The notes below the pieces were generated by a model that had not been told where the DNA came from, ran no database searches, and saw only the letters and a program-made list of their open reading frames with translations. From JBQCEE01 sp051960575 (GTDB lineage Bacteria; Actinomycetota; Actinomycetes; Mycobacteriales; Jatrophihabitantaceae), in the NCBI RefSeq assembly GCF_051960575.1, contig NZ_JBQCEE010000420.1:1-61977 (forward strand): a stretch of DNA of 61,977 bases. The letters run 5' to 3'. Below are positions 24,737-33,228 of this stretch, in pieces; position 1 is the first letter of the stretch, and each line of letters starts with the position of its first letter. Both the position numbers and the translations under genes were made by a program.

Positions 24737-25404
24737 CCGGGCCGTTGGCCACGTTCCTGGCCCCGTCACGCTTCCTGGACCACGACCACCGCGCCGTGCA
24801 AGAGTTCGCCGGGCGTGCGACCGGACCCGTGACAGATCCGCGCGCGAAAGCCACAGCGATCTTCACCGCTGTTCGGGACCAGCTCTGGTACGACCCCTAC
24901 ACCCTGTCGCAGGACCCCGCGGACTACCGCGCCAGCAGCATCGCCCGACGCGGCCACGGCTGGTGCGTGCCCAAAGCTGTCCTGCTGACAGCCGCCTGCC
25001 GCGCCGCCGGGATCCCTGCCCGGCTCGGATTCGCCGACGTCCGCAACCATCTGCAGACCGACACCCTCCGCGCCCGCATGGGCGGCTCGGACCTGTTCGT
25101 CTACCACGGCTACAGCGAGCTGTATCTCGACGGCCGGTGGGTCAAAGCCACGCCGGCGTTCAACAAGGAACTCTGCGCCCGATTCGGGGTCCCGCCGATC
25201 GAGTTCGACGGCCTCCACGACGCACTCATGCACCCCTACTGCGCCGACGGCAGTCGCTACATGGACTACGTGACCGACCACGGCTGGTACCCCGACCTCC
25301 CGCTGGACGAGATCTTCGCCGCGCTGCGCGCCGAGTACGGCAACGCCCTGACCGACACCGACGGCGCAGCGACGCCCACAGGCGCCGACACCTTCACCCG
25401 CTGA
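24733..25404 (+). CDS. Transglutaminase-like (papain-fold) protein
   Basis: A 223-residue transglutaminase-like domain protein: the cysteine of RRGHGWCVPKAVLLTAACRAAG, the histidine of FVYHGYSELYLDGRW and the aspartate/threonine region VKATPAFN make the triad. The open frame continues upstream into P450 sequence, suggesting a fusion, but the P450 has its natural end in the other frame at a TGA overlapping the TTG at 24733 (TTGA), so a separate, coupled gene is the better reading. Family members include bacterial cysteine proteases, amidases and acyl transferases; the substrate is not apparent. It is notable that the neighbouring BtrH-like protein also has a papain-type acyl-transfer fold. Confidence 0.72.
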   Translation: MTGPLATFLAPSRFLDHDHRAVQEFAGRATGPVTDPRAKATAIFTAVRDQLWYDPYTLSQDPADYRASSIARRGHGWCVPKAVLLTAACRAAGIPARLGFADVRNHLQTDTLRARMGGSDLFVYHGYSELYLDGRWVKATPAFNKELCARFGVPPIEFDGLHDALMHPYCADGSRYMDYVTDHGWYPDLPLDEIFAALRAEYGNALTDTDGAATPTGADTFTR

Positions 25405-25430
25405 TCCGCACGCCAGGGAGAACAACCACC

Positions 25431-26573
25431 ATGCCGACCGCGCCGTCCTGGTCCACCCCGGAGACCGAACAACTACGCGACCTCGCCGCGAAGTTCTGCG
25501 CGACCGAACTCGTCCCCCACCGCGACCGCTTCGCCGAACAACACCAGGTCGACCGCGACCTGTGGAACCGCGCCGGCGATCTCGGGTTGCTGTGCCTGTC
25601 GATCCCGGAACAGTACGGCGGCGGCGGCGGAAGTTTCGCCCACGAGGCCGTTCTGCTCGAGGAGCAAGCCAAGGTCGGCGACGCTGCCTGGGGCGCGGGC
25701 CTGCACAGCGGCATCGTCGCCCACTATCTGCTGGCCTACGCCGCCGAGGACCTCAAACAGCGTTGGCTGCCGAAGATGGCCACCGGTGAACTGGTCGGCG
25801 CCATCGCCATGACCGAGCCCGGCACAGGCTCCGACCTGCAAAGCGTCCGCACCACCGCCGTCGCCGACGGCGACGAATACGTGATCAACGGCAGCAAAAC
25901 CTTCATTACCAACGGCCAGCAGGCCGACCTGATCATCGTCGTCGCCAAGACCGACACGACCCAGGGCGCATCCGGTACCTCGCTGATCGTTGTCGAGGCA
26001 CACCGGGAAGGATTCCGCCGCGGCCGCGCGCTGCACAAGATCGGCCAGCAGGGCCAAGACACCTCTGAGCTGTTCTTCGACGCCGTGCGCGTGCCCAAAA
26101 CGCACCTACTCGGCGAGGCCGAAGGACAGGGATTCGTGCAGCTGATGCGCCAGCTGCCGCAGGAGCGGCTCATCGTGGCCGTCGGTGCAGTCGCCGTCAT
26201 GGAGGCCGCGCTGGAGCAGACCCTGCGCTACACCAAAGAGCGGCAGGCGTTCGGCCGCCCGATCTTCGAGTTCCAGAACACCCGGTTCACCCTCGCCGAA
26301 GCAGCCACCGAGACCCGCATCGCCCGGGTCTTCTTGGACCACTGCATCATCGAGCACCTCGCCGGTCGCCTCGACATCCCCACCGTCGCCATGGCCAAGT
26401 GGTGGACCACCGACAGGGCCATGGAAGTCCTCGATGACTGCCTGCAACTGCACGGCGGCTATGGCTATATGGCCGAGTACCCGATCTCGCGCATGTGGGT
26501 CGACCAGCGCGTGCAACGCATTTACGCCGGCACCAACGAAATCATGAAAGACATCATCTCCCGCACCCTATGA
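25431..26573 (+). CDS. Acyl-CoA dehydrogenase
   Basis: FAD-dependent acyl-CoA dehydrogenase (380 residues) introducing an alpha-beta double bond. Family signatures: AIAMTEPGTGSDLQSVRTTA, INGSKTFITNGQQADL, the arginine/glutamine flavin site in RQAFGRPIFEFQNTRF, and the C-terminal LQLHGGYGYMAEYPISRMW with YAGTNEIMKDIISR, which includes the expected catalytic glutamate in TNEI. The start ATG 25431 has GGGAGA upstream. It overlaps the aldehyde dehydrogenase gene (ATGA). With the acyl-CoA ligase two genes on, it would start beta-oxidation of an acid formed by the island. Confidence 0.9.
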   Translation: MPTAPSWSTPETEQLRDLAAKFCATELVPHRDRFAEQHQVDRDLWNRAGDLGLLCLSIPEQYGGGGGSFAHEAVLLEEQAKVGDAAWGAGLHSGIVAHYLLAYAAEDLKQRWLPKMATGELVGAIAMTEPGTGSDLQSVRTTAVADGDEYVINGSKTFITNGQQADLIIVVAKTDTTQGASGTSLIVVEAHREGFRRGRALHKIGQQGQDTSELFFDAVRVPKTHLLGEAEGQGFVQLMRQLPQERLIVAVGAVAVMEAALEQTLRYTKERQAFGRPIFEFQNTRFTLAEAATETRIARVFLDHCIIEHLAGRLDIPTVAMAKWWTTDRAMEVLDDCLQLHGGYGYMAEYPISRMWVDQRVQRIYAGTNEIMKDIISRTL

Positions 26574-28153
26574 CCACTCGAAGCACACCGCACACCCTCA
26601 TCAACCCGAACCGGAGACACCCAGTGACGACCCTCGTCGCGCCCAACTCCTTGCCGGTGCGAAACCCCGCCGACAACCACTTGCTGGCAACGCTGGCCGT
26701 CGACGACGCGACGGAGGTCGCCGCCGCGGCCGCGCACCTGCGCCGCGCGCAGACCGAGTGGTCCGAATCCGGCCCGCGAGCCCGGGCGGACTGGCTGCGG
26801 CGCTGGCGCACCTGGATCCTCGACCATACTGACGAGCTGACAGACCTGCTTCGGGCCGAGACCGGCAAAGTGAGACCGGACGCGGTGGTGGAGACGATCG
26901 CCTCGTGCGAGTTCATCAGCCACTACGCCGACCACGCGGCCAAATACCTCGCTGCCGAGTCCGTGAAACCCGCGGGGCCGTTGAGCCTGCCGAAGCGGCT
27001 CTACACGCGATACAGCCCCTACCCGCTGGTCGGGATCATCACGCCGTGGAACTTCCCGATCACGCTGTTCTTGATGGACGCCGCTCCCGCGTTGGCGGCA
27101 GGGTGCGCCGTGCTCGCCAAGCCTTCGGAGGAGACGCCGCTGGCCTGCGGCCGGCTCATCGACGGCTGGAAGGAGATCGGCGCGCCGCCGGTGCTGACCC
27201 AGGTCGTCGGCCGCGGTGACACCGGTGCTGCCGTCGTCGAAGCCGCCGATTTCGTGCAGTTCACCGGGTCGACCGCGACCGGCCGCCGAATCGGGATGCG
27301 CTGCGCCGAATTGCTCAAGCCCTACAGCCTTGAGCTCGGCGGCAAAGACGCCGCCATCGTCCTGGACGACGCCGACCTCGACCGCGCCGTCAACGGCATC
27401 ACCTGGGGCGGTCTGTTCAACTCCGGCCAGGTGTGCATCTCCGTGGAGCGGGTCTACGTCGCCGCACCCGTCTACGACGAGTTCGTGCACCGCCTCACCG
27501 CAAAGGTCCGCAGCCTGAGCCAGGGAACCGCGGACGGCGACGACGTCGGCGCGATGGTCACCGCGAACCAGGTCGACATCGCCGATCGCCACGTCACCGA
27601 CGCGATCGCCTGCGGCGCGCGTGTCCTCGTCGGCGGGACCCGCAGCATCACCGGCAACTTCTTCGCTCCCACCGTGCTTGTCGACGTCGACCACACGATG
27701 GCCTGCATGACTGAGGAAACCTTCGGCCCGACGATCCCGGTCATGAAGGTCGCCGACGAAGACGAGGCGGTCAGCCTGGCCAACGACTGCGATTACGCGC
27801 TCTCAGCGACCGTCTGGACCCGCGACCACGCCCGCGGACAACGGGTCGCCGCCCGGCTGGAAGCGGGCGCGGTCAACGTCAACGACGTCTTCAGCAATCT
27901 GTTCGCGACCACGCTGCCGCACAACGGATGGAAGCAGTCCGGCGTCGGTGCGCGGCTCGGCGGCGCGTACGGGCTGCGCAAGTATTGCCGTGTCCAGGCC
28001 GTCACCGTGCCGCGAATCCCGACGCTGCGCAGCGAACTCACCTGGTATCCGTACTCGCCGCGCCGCACGGCCGTGACGCGATGGGTACTGCGTGCGGTCG
28101 CCAGTCGCGGCGTTGCGGCCCGCCTGGGGCTGCGAGGGACGGGGCCGCGATGA
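26570..28153 (+). CDS. NAD(P)-dependent aldehyde dehydrogenase
   Basis: Aldehyde dehydrogenase with ITPWNFPITL, ELGGKDAAIV (general base glutamate), NSGQVCISVERVYV (catalytic cysteine) and EETFGPTIPV. The C-terminus is longer than usual, with a basic, partly hydrophobic tail (SPRRTAVTRWVLRAVASRG) that could bind membranes. ATG 26570 overlaps the preceding stop; GTG 26624, with GGAG upstream, is an alternative that removes 18 residues. In context it would oxidise a fatty or other aliphatic aldehyde to the acid used by the next enzyme. Confidence 0.87.
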   Translation: MTTRSTPHTLINPNRRHPVTTLVAPNSLPVRNPADNHLLATLAVDDATEVAAAAAHLRRAQTEWSESGPRARADWLRRWRTWILDHTDELTDLLRAETGKVRPDAVVETIASCEFISHYADHAAKYLAAESVKPAGPLSLPKRLYTRYSPYPLVGIITPWNFPITLFLMDAAPALAAGCAVLAKPSEETPLACGRLIDGWKEIGAPPVLTQVVGRGDTGAAVVEAADFVQFTGSTATGRRIGMRCAELLKPYSLELGGKDAAIVLDDADLDRAVNGITWGGLFNSGQVCISVERVYVAAPVYDEFVHRLTAKVRSLSQGTADGDDVGAMVTANQVDIADRHVTDAIACGARVLVGGTRSITGNFFAPTVLVDVDHTMACMTEETFGPTIPVMKVADEDEAVSLANDCDYALSATVWTRDHARGQRVAARLEAGAVNVNDVFSNLFATTLPHNGWKQSGVGARLGGAYGLRKYCRVQAVTVPRIPTLRSELTWYPYSPRRTAVTRWVLRAVASRGVAARLGLRGTGPR

Positions 28154-29997
28154 GCGCGACGATAACGTCCGAGCCACAGGTTCAGCGCGGAGCGGCGATC
28201 GACTTGACGTCGATGCCGGTCAACGCGGCCGTGCAGTTTCTCGACCGGGTCGCGCTCGGAGGCGACCACGAGGCGTTCCGTTACCCGCGCGGCGAACGGT
28301 GGGAGTCGATCAGCTGGCGGCAGGTCGGTGCGCAGGTTCGCGACCTGGCCGCAGGACTGCTCGCCCTCGGCCTGCAGCCCGAGCAGCGGGTCGGGATCGT
28401 CTCCGCCACCCGCTACGAGTGGATCGTGGCCGACCTCGCGGTCGTGTGCGCCGCCGGCGCGACCACCACCGTCTACCCGAACACCACCGCCGAAGACACC
28501 GGGTTCATTCTTGGCGACAGTGCGTGCCGGGTCGTCTTCGTCGAGGACGCGCATCAGCTCGCGAAGATCCGACAGCGCCGGCACCAGCTGCCGCAGCTGG
28601 CGACTGTCGTGGCCTTCGACCCGGTGATAGCCGATGGAGCGGATGTGCTCTCCCTCGATGAGCTGGCCGCTCTCGGCGCGGCATTCAGGGACGATCACCC
28701 CGACATCGTCGACCGGACGGCGAACGCGATCCGAGCCGACCAGCTGGCCACCCTGATCTACACCTCCGGTACGACGGGCCGGCCCAAGGGCGTCCGGACC
28801 CTGCATCGCGCCTGGGTGTTCGAAGGCGAAGCGGTCCGAGCGCAGGCGATGCTCGACGAGACCGATCTGCAGTACCTGTGGCTGCCGCTGTCGCACGCCT
28901 TCGGCAGGGCCCTGCTGTCGGCGCAGATGGCCTGCGGATTCGCGACCGCCGTGGACGGGCGGGTCGATAAGATCATGGACAACCTGGCGATCGTGCAGCC
29001 CACCTTCATGGGCGCGGCACCGCGCATCTTCGAAAAGGCCTACGCACGGGTGACGACCGGTACCGCCGCCGAGTCGCGAGCCAAGCAGGCTCTGCTCTCC
29101 GTCGCCTTCGGCGTCGGGGGGCGAGCCGCCCAGCGCAGACGCGACGCACGTCCCATCCCGCCGCACCTGGCGATCGCCCATCGGCTTTTCGACAGGCTCG
29201 TCTATCGCATAATCCGCGACCGCTTCGGCGGGCGCATCCGCTTCTTCATCTCCGGCGCGGCAGCGCTCAACGCCGATATCGCCACGTGGTTCGACGCGGC
29301 CGGCCTGGTCATTCTCGAGGGCTACGGGATGACCGAGGACGCCGCGGGCGCCACGATCAACCGGCTCGACGACTACCGCATCGGTACCGTCGGCAGGCCC
29401 TTGCCCGGCACCGAGGTCCGCGTCGCCGCCGACGGGGAGGTGCAGATCAAGGGCCCGCACGTGATGGACGGCTACCACAACCTGCCCGACGCCACCGCTG
29501 CGGCGATAACGGCAGACGGGTGGCTACGCACAGGCGACCAGGGTGAGTTCGTCGACGGCTACCTGAAGATCACCGGCCGTCTCAAGGAGCTGTTCAAGAC
29601 CTCGGGCGGTAAATACGTCGCCGCGCCCGCGATCGAAGCCAAGTTCAAAGCGCTGTGCCCGTATGCCAGCCAATTCGTTGTCTTCGGCGCCGAGCGCAAG
29701 TTCGTCGTCGCGCTCATCACGCTCGACCCCGACGTGATCACCGACTGGGCCCGCACCACCGGCCTCACCGGGCGGACATACGCCGACATCGTGGCCGATC
29801 CCGCCACCCTGGAGATGGTCGGGCTGCACGTCGACCGACTCAACGCACAGCTCAACCGCTGGGAAACGATCAAGAAATGGCGACTTTTAGACCACGATCT
29901 GACGGTCGAGTCCGGGGAGCTCACCCCTTCGATGAAAGTGAAGCGGTCCGCGGTCGAAACCATGCACCGCGCGGCCATCGACGACCTCTACCAGTGA
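28150..29997 (+). CDS. Long-chain acyl-CoA synthetase (FadD15-like AMP ligase)
   Basis: ATP-dependent fatty acid:CoA ligase of 615 residues. The AMP-binding P-loop TLIYTSGTTGRPKGV is at about residue 200, the second motif LEGYGMTEDAAGATIN at about 390, WLRTGDQGEFVDGYLKITGRLKELFKTSGGKYVAP at about 458, and the adenylation lysine region near the end (TPSMKVKRS). The long type with the extra C-terminal region resembles mycobacterial FadD15. It overlaps the aldehyde dehydrogenase stop (ATGA) and activates the acid for the acyl-CoA dehydrogenase two genes upstream. Confidence 0.9.
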   Translation: MSATITSEPQVQRGAAIDLTSMPVNAAVQFLDRVALGGDHEAFRYPRGERWESISWRQVGAQVRDLAAGLLALGLQPEQRVGIVSATRYEWIVADLAVVCAAGATTTVYPNTTAEDTGFILGDSACRVVFVEDAHQLAKIRQRRHQLPQLATVVAFDPVIADGADVLSLDELAALGAAFRDDHPDIVDRTANAIRADQLATLIYTSGTTGRPKGVRTLHRAWVFEGEAVRAQAMLDETDLQYLWLPLSHAFGRALLSAQMACGFATAVDGRVDKIMDNLAIVQPTFMGAAPRIFEKAYARVTTGTAAESRAKQALLSVAFGVGGRAAQRRRDARPIPPHLAIAHRLFDRLVYRIIRDRFGGRIRFFISGAAALNADIATWFDAAGLVILEGYGMTEDAAGATINRLDDYRIGTVGRPLPGTEVRVAADGEVQIKGPHVMDGYHNLPDATAAAITADGWLRTGDQGEFVDGYLKITGRLKELFKTSGGKYVAAPAIEAKFKALCPYASQFVVFGAERKFVVALITLDPDVITDWARTTGLTGRTYADIVADPATLEMVGLHVDRLNAQLNRWETIKKWRLLDHDLTVESGELTPSMKVKRSAVETMHRAAIDDLYQ

Positions 29998-30077
29998 CCC
30001 GCAATCGACCGGGATGGTGCCTGGCCGCGACTGCACGACCACCGCAACCAACAACGAACGTCTTCGACGGAGAGCAC

Positions 30078-30914
30078 ATGAAAACCGGCACCGCATCAAC
30101 CGGAAGCAAGGTCGTCGCCATCACCGGCGCCGCCCGCGGCATCGGCTACCAGACAGCGAAAGAACTCCTCCGTCGCGGCCACCGCGTCGCCATCGGCGAC
30201 ATCGACGAACAGCAACTGAAGGTCGCCGCCCACGAACTCGGCATCACCTGCGCCTGCGCCCTCGACGTCACCCAACCAGACTCCATCAGCGCCTTCTTCG
30301 ACCTCGTCGAAGCCGGCCTCGGCCCGCTCGATGTCGTCATCAACAACGCCGGCATCATGCCCACCGGTCACACCCACGAAGAGACCGACGCGATTACCCG
30401 GCGCCAGGTCGAGATCAACCTGCTCGGCGTCATCTTCGGCACCAAACTTGCTCTGCACCGCATGCTGCCTCGACGCACCGGCCACATCATCAACACTGCG
30501 TCTCTCGCCGGCGAACTGCCCGTCCCAGGCCTCGCGACCTACTGCGGAACCAAATTCGCCGTCATCGGATTCACCGAAGCGGCCAGGCGGGAGTACAGAA
30601 AATCCGGAATCCAACTGTCCTCCGTACGGCCCACGTTCACCAACACCGAGCTGGTTGCCGGCACCGCCGGCGCCAAAGGCATCCGCAACGCCGAACCCGA
30701 AGAGATCGCCGCCGCCATCGCAGAGCTCATCGAACGCCCCAAGCCCTTCGTACGCGTCACCCGAGTCGCCGGGGGCCTCGCCGCCGCCATGAAATTCGTT
30801 CCCACACGGCTCGCCGCCACTCTCGGATCAACCCTCGGCGCCGACACCGTCTTCCTCGACGACATCGACACGGCCGCCCGGAAGAATTACCTCGCCCGGA
30901 TATCAACCCACTGA
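30078..30914 (+). CDS. Short-chain dehydrogenase/reductase
   Basis: Classical SDR of 278 residues: cofactor motif TGAARGIGYQTAKELL, NNAGIMPTG, the catalytic serine in INTASLAGELPVPG and the Tyr/Lys pair in YCGTKFAVIGF. The Asp after the second beta strand (AIGDIDEQQ) favours NAD(H). After the core there is a tail (FVRVTRVAGGLAAAMKFVP) that may associate with membrane lipid. ATG 30078 follows GGAG; the gene is 80 bp behind the ligase gene and probably in the same operon. Alcohol-to-aldehyde oxidation would complete the route from the P450 product, but this is inference. Confidence 0.85.
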   Translation: MKTGTASTGSKVVAITGAARGIGYQTAKELLRRGHRVAIGDIDEQQLKVAAHELGITCACALDVTQPDSISAFFDLVEAGLGPLDVVINNAGIMPTGHTHEETDAITRRQVEINLLGVIFGTKLALHRMLPRRTGHIINTASLAGELPVPGLATYCGTKFAVIGFTEAARREYRKSGIQLSSVRPTFTNTELVAGTAGAKGIRNAEPEEIAAAIAELIERPKPFVRVTRVAGGLAAAMKFVPTRLAATLGSTLGADTVFLDDIDTAARKNYLARISTH

Positions 30915-30993
30915 CAACGACGCGCAGGACGAGGGACTGTGTGACCACCATCAGCGACCGCCACCACCAAGCGCCTACACGAGCGATGTGGCG

Positions 30994-31001
30994 GCCGTAG
31001 C
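30994..31001. repeat. Left target-site duplication of the IS256 element
   Basis: GCCGTAGC immediately precedes the terminal GGG of the element and is repeated exactly at the right end (32392-32399). Eight base pairs is the usual duplication size for IS256 elements. Confidence 0.85.
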
Positions 31002-32391
31002 GGGTCTATCTCGCTAACGGTGTTTCCGGCGGTGTTCATCAGTAGGTTTCGGCGGCCGGGAATCGGTCGGCGAAGGTGATCGCGAACGCGTTGAGCGCTG
31101 GCTTCCACCGCATGGTCCATCGTGCCCGGCCCTGCCCGGTCGGGTCCAGTGATCGGGTCACGAGGTAGAGACATTTCAACGCGGCCAGCTCGTTCGGGAA
31201 GTGGCCGCCGGCCTTGATCGCGCGCCGGTAGCGGGCGTTGAGCGACTCGATTGCGTTGGTGCTGCAGATGACGCGCCGGATCTCGACGTCGTAGTCGAGG
31301 AACGGGATGAACTCGGCCCAGGCGTTGTCCCAGAGCCTCACGACGGCTGGGTAGCGGGGACCCCACTTCTCGGCCAGGTCGTCGAACGCCGTCCTCGCCG
31401 CGGTGGCGTTGACGGCGGTGTAGATCGGCTTCAGATCACGCTTGATCTCGTCCCAGTACTTGCGGCTGGTGAGCCGGAAGGTGTTGCGGATCAGATGAAT
31501 GATGCAGGTCTGCACGATCGCCTGCGGCCAGACGTTGGACACCACCTCGGGCAGCCCCTTGAGGCCGTCGCAGACGACGAAGAAGCTGTCCTTGACGCCG
31601 CGGTTCTTCAGATCCGTCAGCACCGCCATCCAGAACTTCGCACCCTCACCGCCAGTGCCGGCCCAGAGCCCGAGGATGTCGCGTTCGCCGGCCAGCGTGA
31701 CCCCGATGGCCGCGTAGAACGGCCGGTTCGCGACCTGCCCGTCGCGGACCTTGACCACGATCGCGTCGATGAAGATCGCCGCGTAGATCTCGTCCAACGG
31801 GCGGGCGGCCCAGTCGGTCATCTCCTCGAGCACCTTGTCGGTGATCCGACTGATCGTCTCCTTGCTGACCGAGGCACCGTAGATCTCAGCGAAGTGCGCG
31901 CTGATCTCACCGGTGGTCAGGCCCTTGGCATAGAGCGAGAGCACGACCTCGTCGACCCCGTTCAGGCGCCGTTGCCGCTTCTTCACGATCTGTGGCTCGA
32001 ACGTGCCGGCCCGGTCGCGCGGCACCTCGATCTCGACGTGGCCGCTCGCCTCTGTGAGCACGGTCTTGGCTCGGGTGCCGTTGCGGATGTTGCCCGTCCC
32101 GGCGCCGGCCGGGTCGTGCTTCTCATAGCCCAGGTGCTCGGTCATCTCCTCGTTCAACGAGGTCTCGAGCACCGTCTTCGTGAGCTGTTTGAGCAGTCCG
32201 TCCGGGCCGGTCAAGGACAGGCCCTGTTCCTTGGCCAGCCGGACGAGCTCGGCCGCAGCCTGCGCCTCGGCCGACGGTTCAGCCTTCTTCTTCGCCACAT
32301 CGTTCAGTGTCGTCGTCATCAGACGCCAACCCTTCCCGCCGAGCTCCCGCTCGGCGCGTCAGGCCGGAAACACCGTTAGTCGGACAGTCCC
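31002..32391 (-). mobile_element. IS256-family insertion sequence, complete
   Basis: A 1390-bp element with 29-bp imperfect terminal inverted repeats, both beginning GGG and sharing the 18 inner bases CTAACGGTGTTTCCGGC plus one flanking base, a single transposase gene on the minus strand, and an exact 8-bp duplication on both sides. It lies between the SDR gene and the broken cpaF. Intact repeats and duplication suggest a recent insertion. Confidence 0.9.
31039..32319 (-). CDS. IS256-family transposase
   Basis: A 426-residue Mutator-like transposase catalysing cut/copy of the surrounding element. The DDE residues are visible in order: AIFIDAIVVKV (first Asp), FFVVCDGLKGLPEVV (second Asp) and CSTNAIESLNARYR (Glu, with the family hallmark). 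The N-terminal LNEEMTEHLGYEKHDPAG and ETISRITDKVLEEM segments are typical. Intact, with 12 bp or more of untranslated sequence at each element end, so probably active. Confidence 0.95.
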   Translation of the reverse strand: MTTTLNDVAKKKAEPSAEAQAAAELVRLAKEQGLSLTGPDGLLKQLTKTVLETSLNEEMTEHLGYEKHDPAGAGTGNIRNGTRAKTVLTEASGHVEIEVPRDRAGTFEPQIVKKRQRRLNGVDEVVLSLYAKGLTTGEISAHFAEIYGASVSKETISRITDKVLEEMTDWAARPLDEIYAAIFIDAIVVKVRDGQVANRPFYAAIGVTLAGERDILGLWAGTGGEGAKFWMAVLTDLKNRGVKDSFFVVCDGLKGLPEVVSNVWPQAIVQTCIIHLIRNTFRLTSRKYWDEIKRDLKPIYTAVNATAARTAFDDLAEKWGPRYPAVVRLWDNAWAEFIPFLDYDVEIRRVICSTNAIESLNARYRRAIKAGGHFPNELAALKCLYLVTRSLDPTGQGRARWTMRWKPALNAFAITFADRFPAAETY

Positions 32392-32399
32392 GCCGTAGC
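32392..32399. repeat. Right target-site duplication of the IS256 element
   Basis: Exact copy of GCCGTAGC at 30994-31001. Confidence 0.85.
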
Positions 32400-32425
32400 G
32401 TTCGTGGCGGTCGGTAGGGGCTGGA

Positions 32426-32456
32426 TCACTCGTGTATTTGGAATGGCGGTCAACAT
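32426..32456. repeat. Right copy of imperfect 31-bp direct repeat, at the cpaF breakpoint
   Basis: Pairs with 13714-13744. Its right half (GCGGTCAACAT) is already native cpaF coding sequence, while its left half is AT-richer, unlike the gene. This is where the accessory DNA ends. Confidence 0.35.
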
Positions 32457-33228
32457 CCGCAAGTTCGCGGTGAACCTGCGCTCGCTCGACGACCTCGTGC
32501 GCGCGGGCTCGCTGACCGAGCAGGCGGCGCACTTCCTGGAAGCGGCCGTCGTGGCCGGGCTGAACGTCCTCGTGGCGGGCGGCACCCAGGCCGGCAAGAC
32601 GACGCTGCTCAACGCGTTGTGCGGCGCCATCCCCGGACGCGAGCGGGTGATCACGGTCGAGGAGGTCTTCGAGCTCTCGCTGTCCTCGCCGGACGTCGTG
32701 GCGATGCAGACGCGTCAGGCGAACCTCGAGGGCACCGGCGAGATCGCGTTGCGGCGTCTGGTCAAGGAGGCGCTGCGCATGCGCCCGTCGCGCATCATCG
32801 TCGGCGAGGTGCGGCAGGAGGAGTGCCTCGACCTGCTCATCGCGTTGAACAGCGGCCTGCCCGGCATGTGCACGCTGCACGCCAACTCGGCGCGCGAGGC
32901 GCTGGTGAAGATGTGCACGCTGCCGCTGCTCGCCGGCGAGAACGTGTCGGCGGCCTTCGTCGTGCCGACGGTCGCGAGCAGCGTCGACGTCGTCGTGCAT
33001 CTGGCCATGGACGCGAGCGGGCAGCGCCGGGTGCGCGAGATCGTCGGCGTCACCGGCCGGGTCGAGGGCGACGTGATCGAGACCAGCGAGTTGTTCGCCC
33101 TGCGCGGCGGCCGGCTCGAGCGCGGCGACGGCTTCCCGCCGCGGGCCGACCGGTTCGAGGCGGCCGGCATCGACGTGCGTCGCGCGCTCGGTCACCGTTC
33201 CGAGCGCTGGCTGCCCGAGGTGTCGTGA
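32443..33228 (+). pseudogene. cpaF/tadA pilus ATPase, 5' truncated
   Basis: C-terminal two-thirds of the secretion ATPase that powers Flp/Tad pilus assembly. Present: VNIRKFAVNLRSLDDLV, Walker A AGGTQAGKTTLLNAL, the Asp box ITVEEVFEL, Walker B RPSRIIVGEVRQEECLD and the histidine box GMCTLHANSAREAL. Absent: the N-terminal domain of roughly 150-200 residues that precedes VNIRKF, replaced by accessory DNA ending near 32440. An ATG at 32443 could allow a short product, but without the N-terminal domain it is unlikely to assemble normally. tadB and tadC follow with overlapping starts. Confidence 0.82.

Noticed and set aside
24085..25404. Single P450-transglutaminase fusion protein
   Set aside because: The P450 C-terminus and stop exist in the other frame and overlap a TTG start for the transglutaminase; one extra G explains the apparent fusion.
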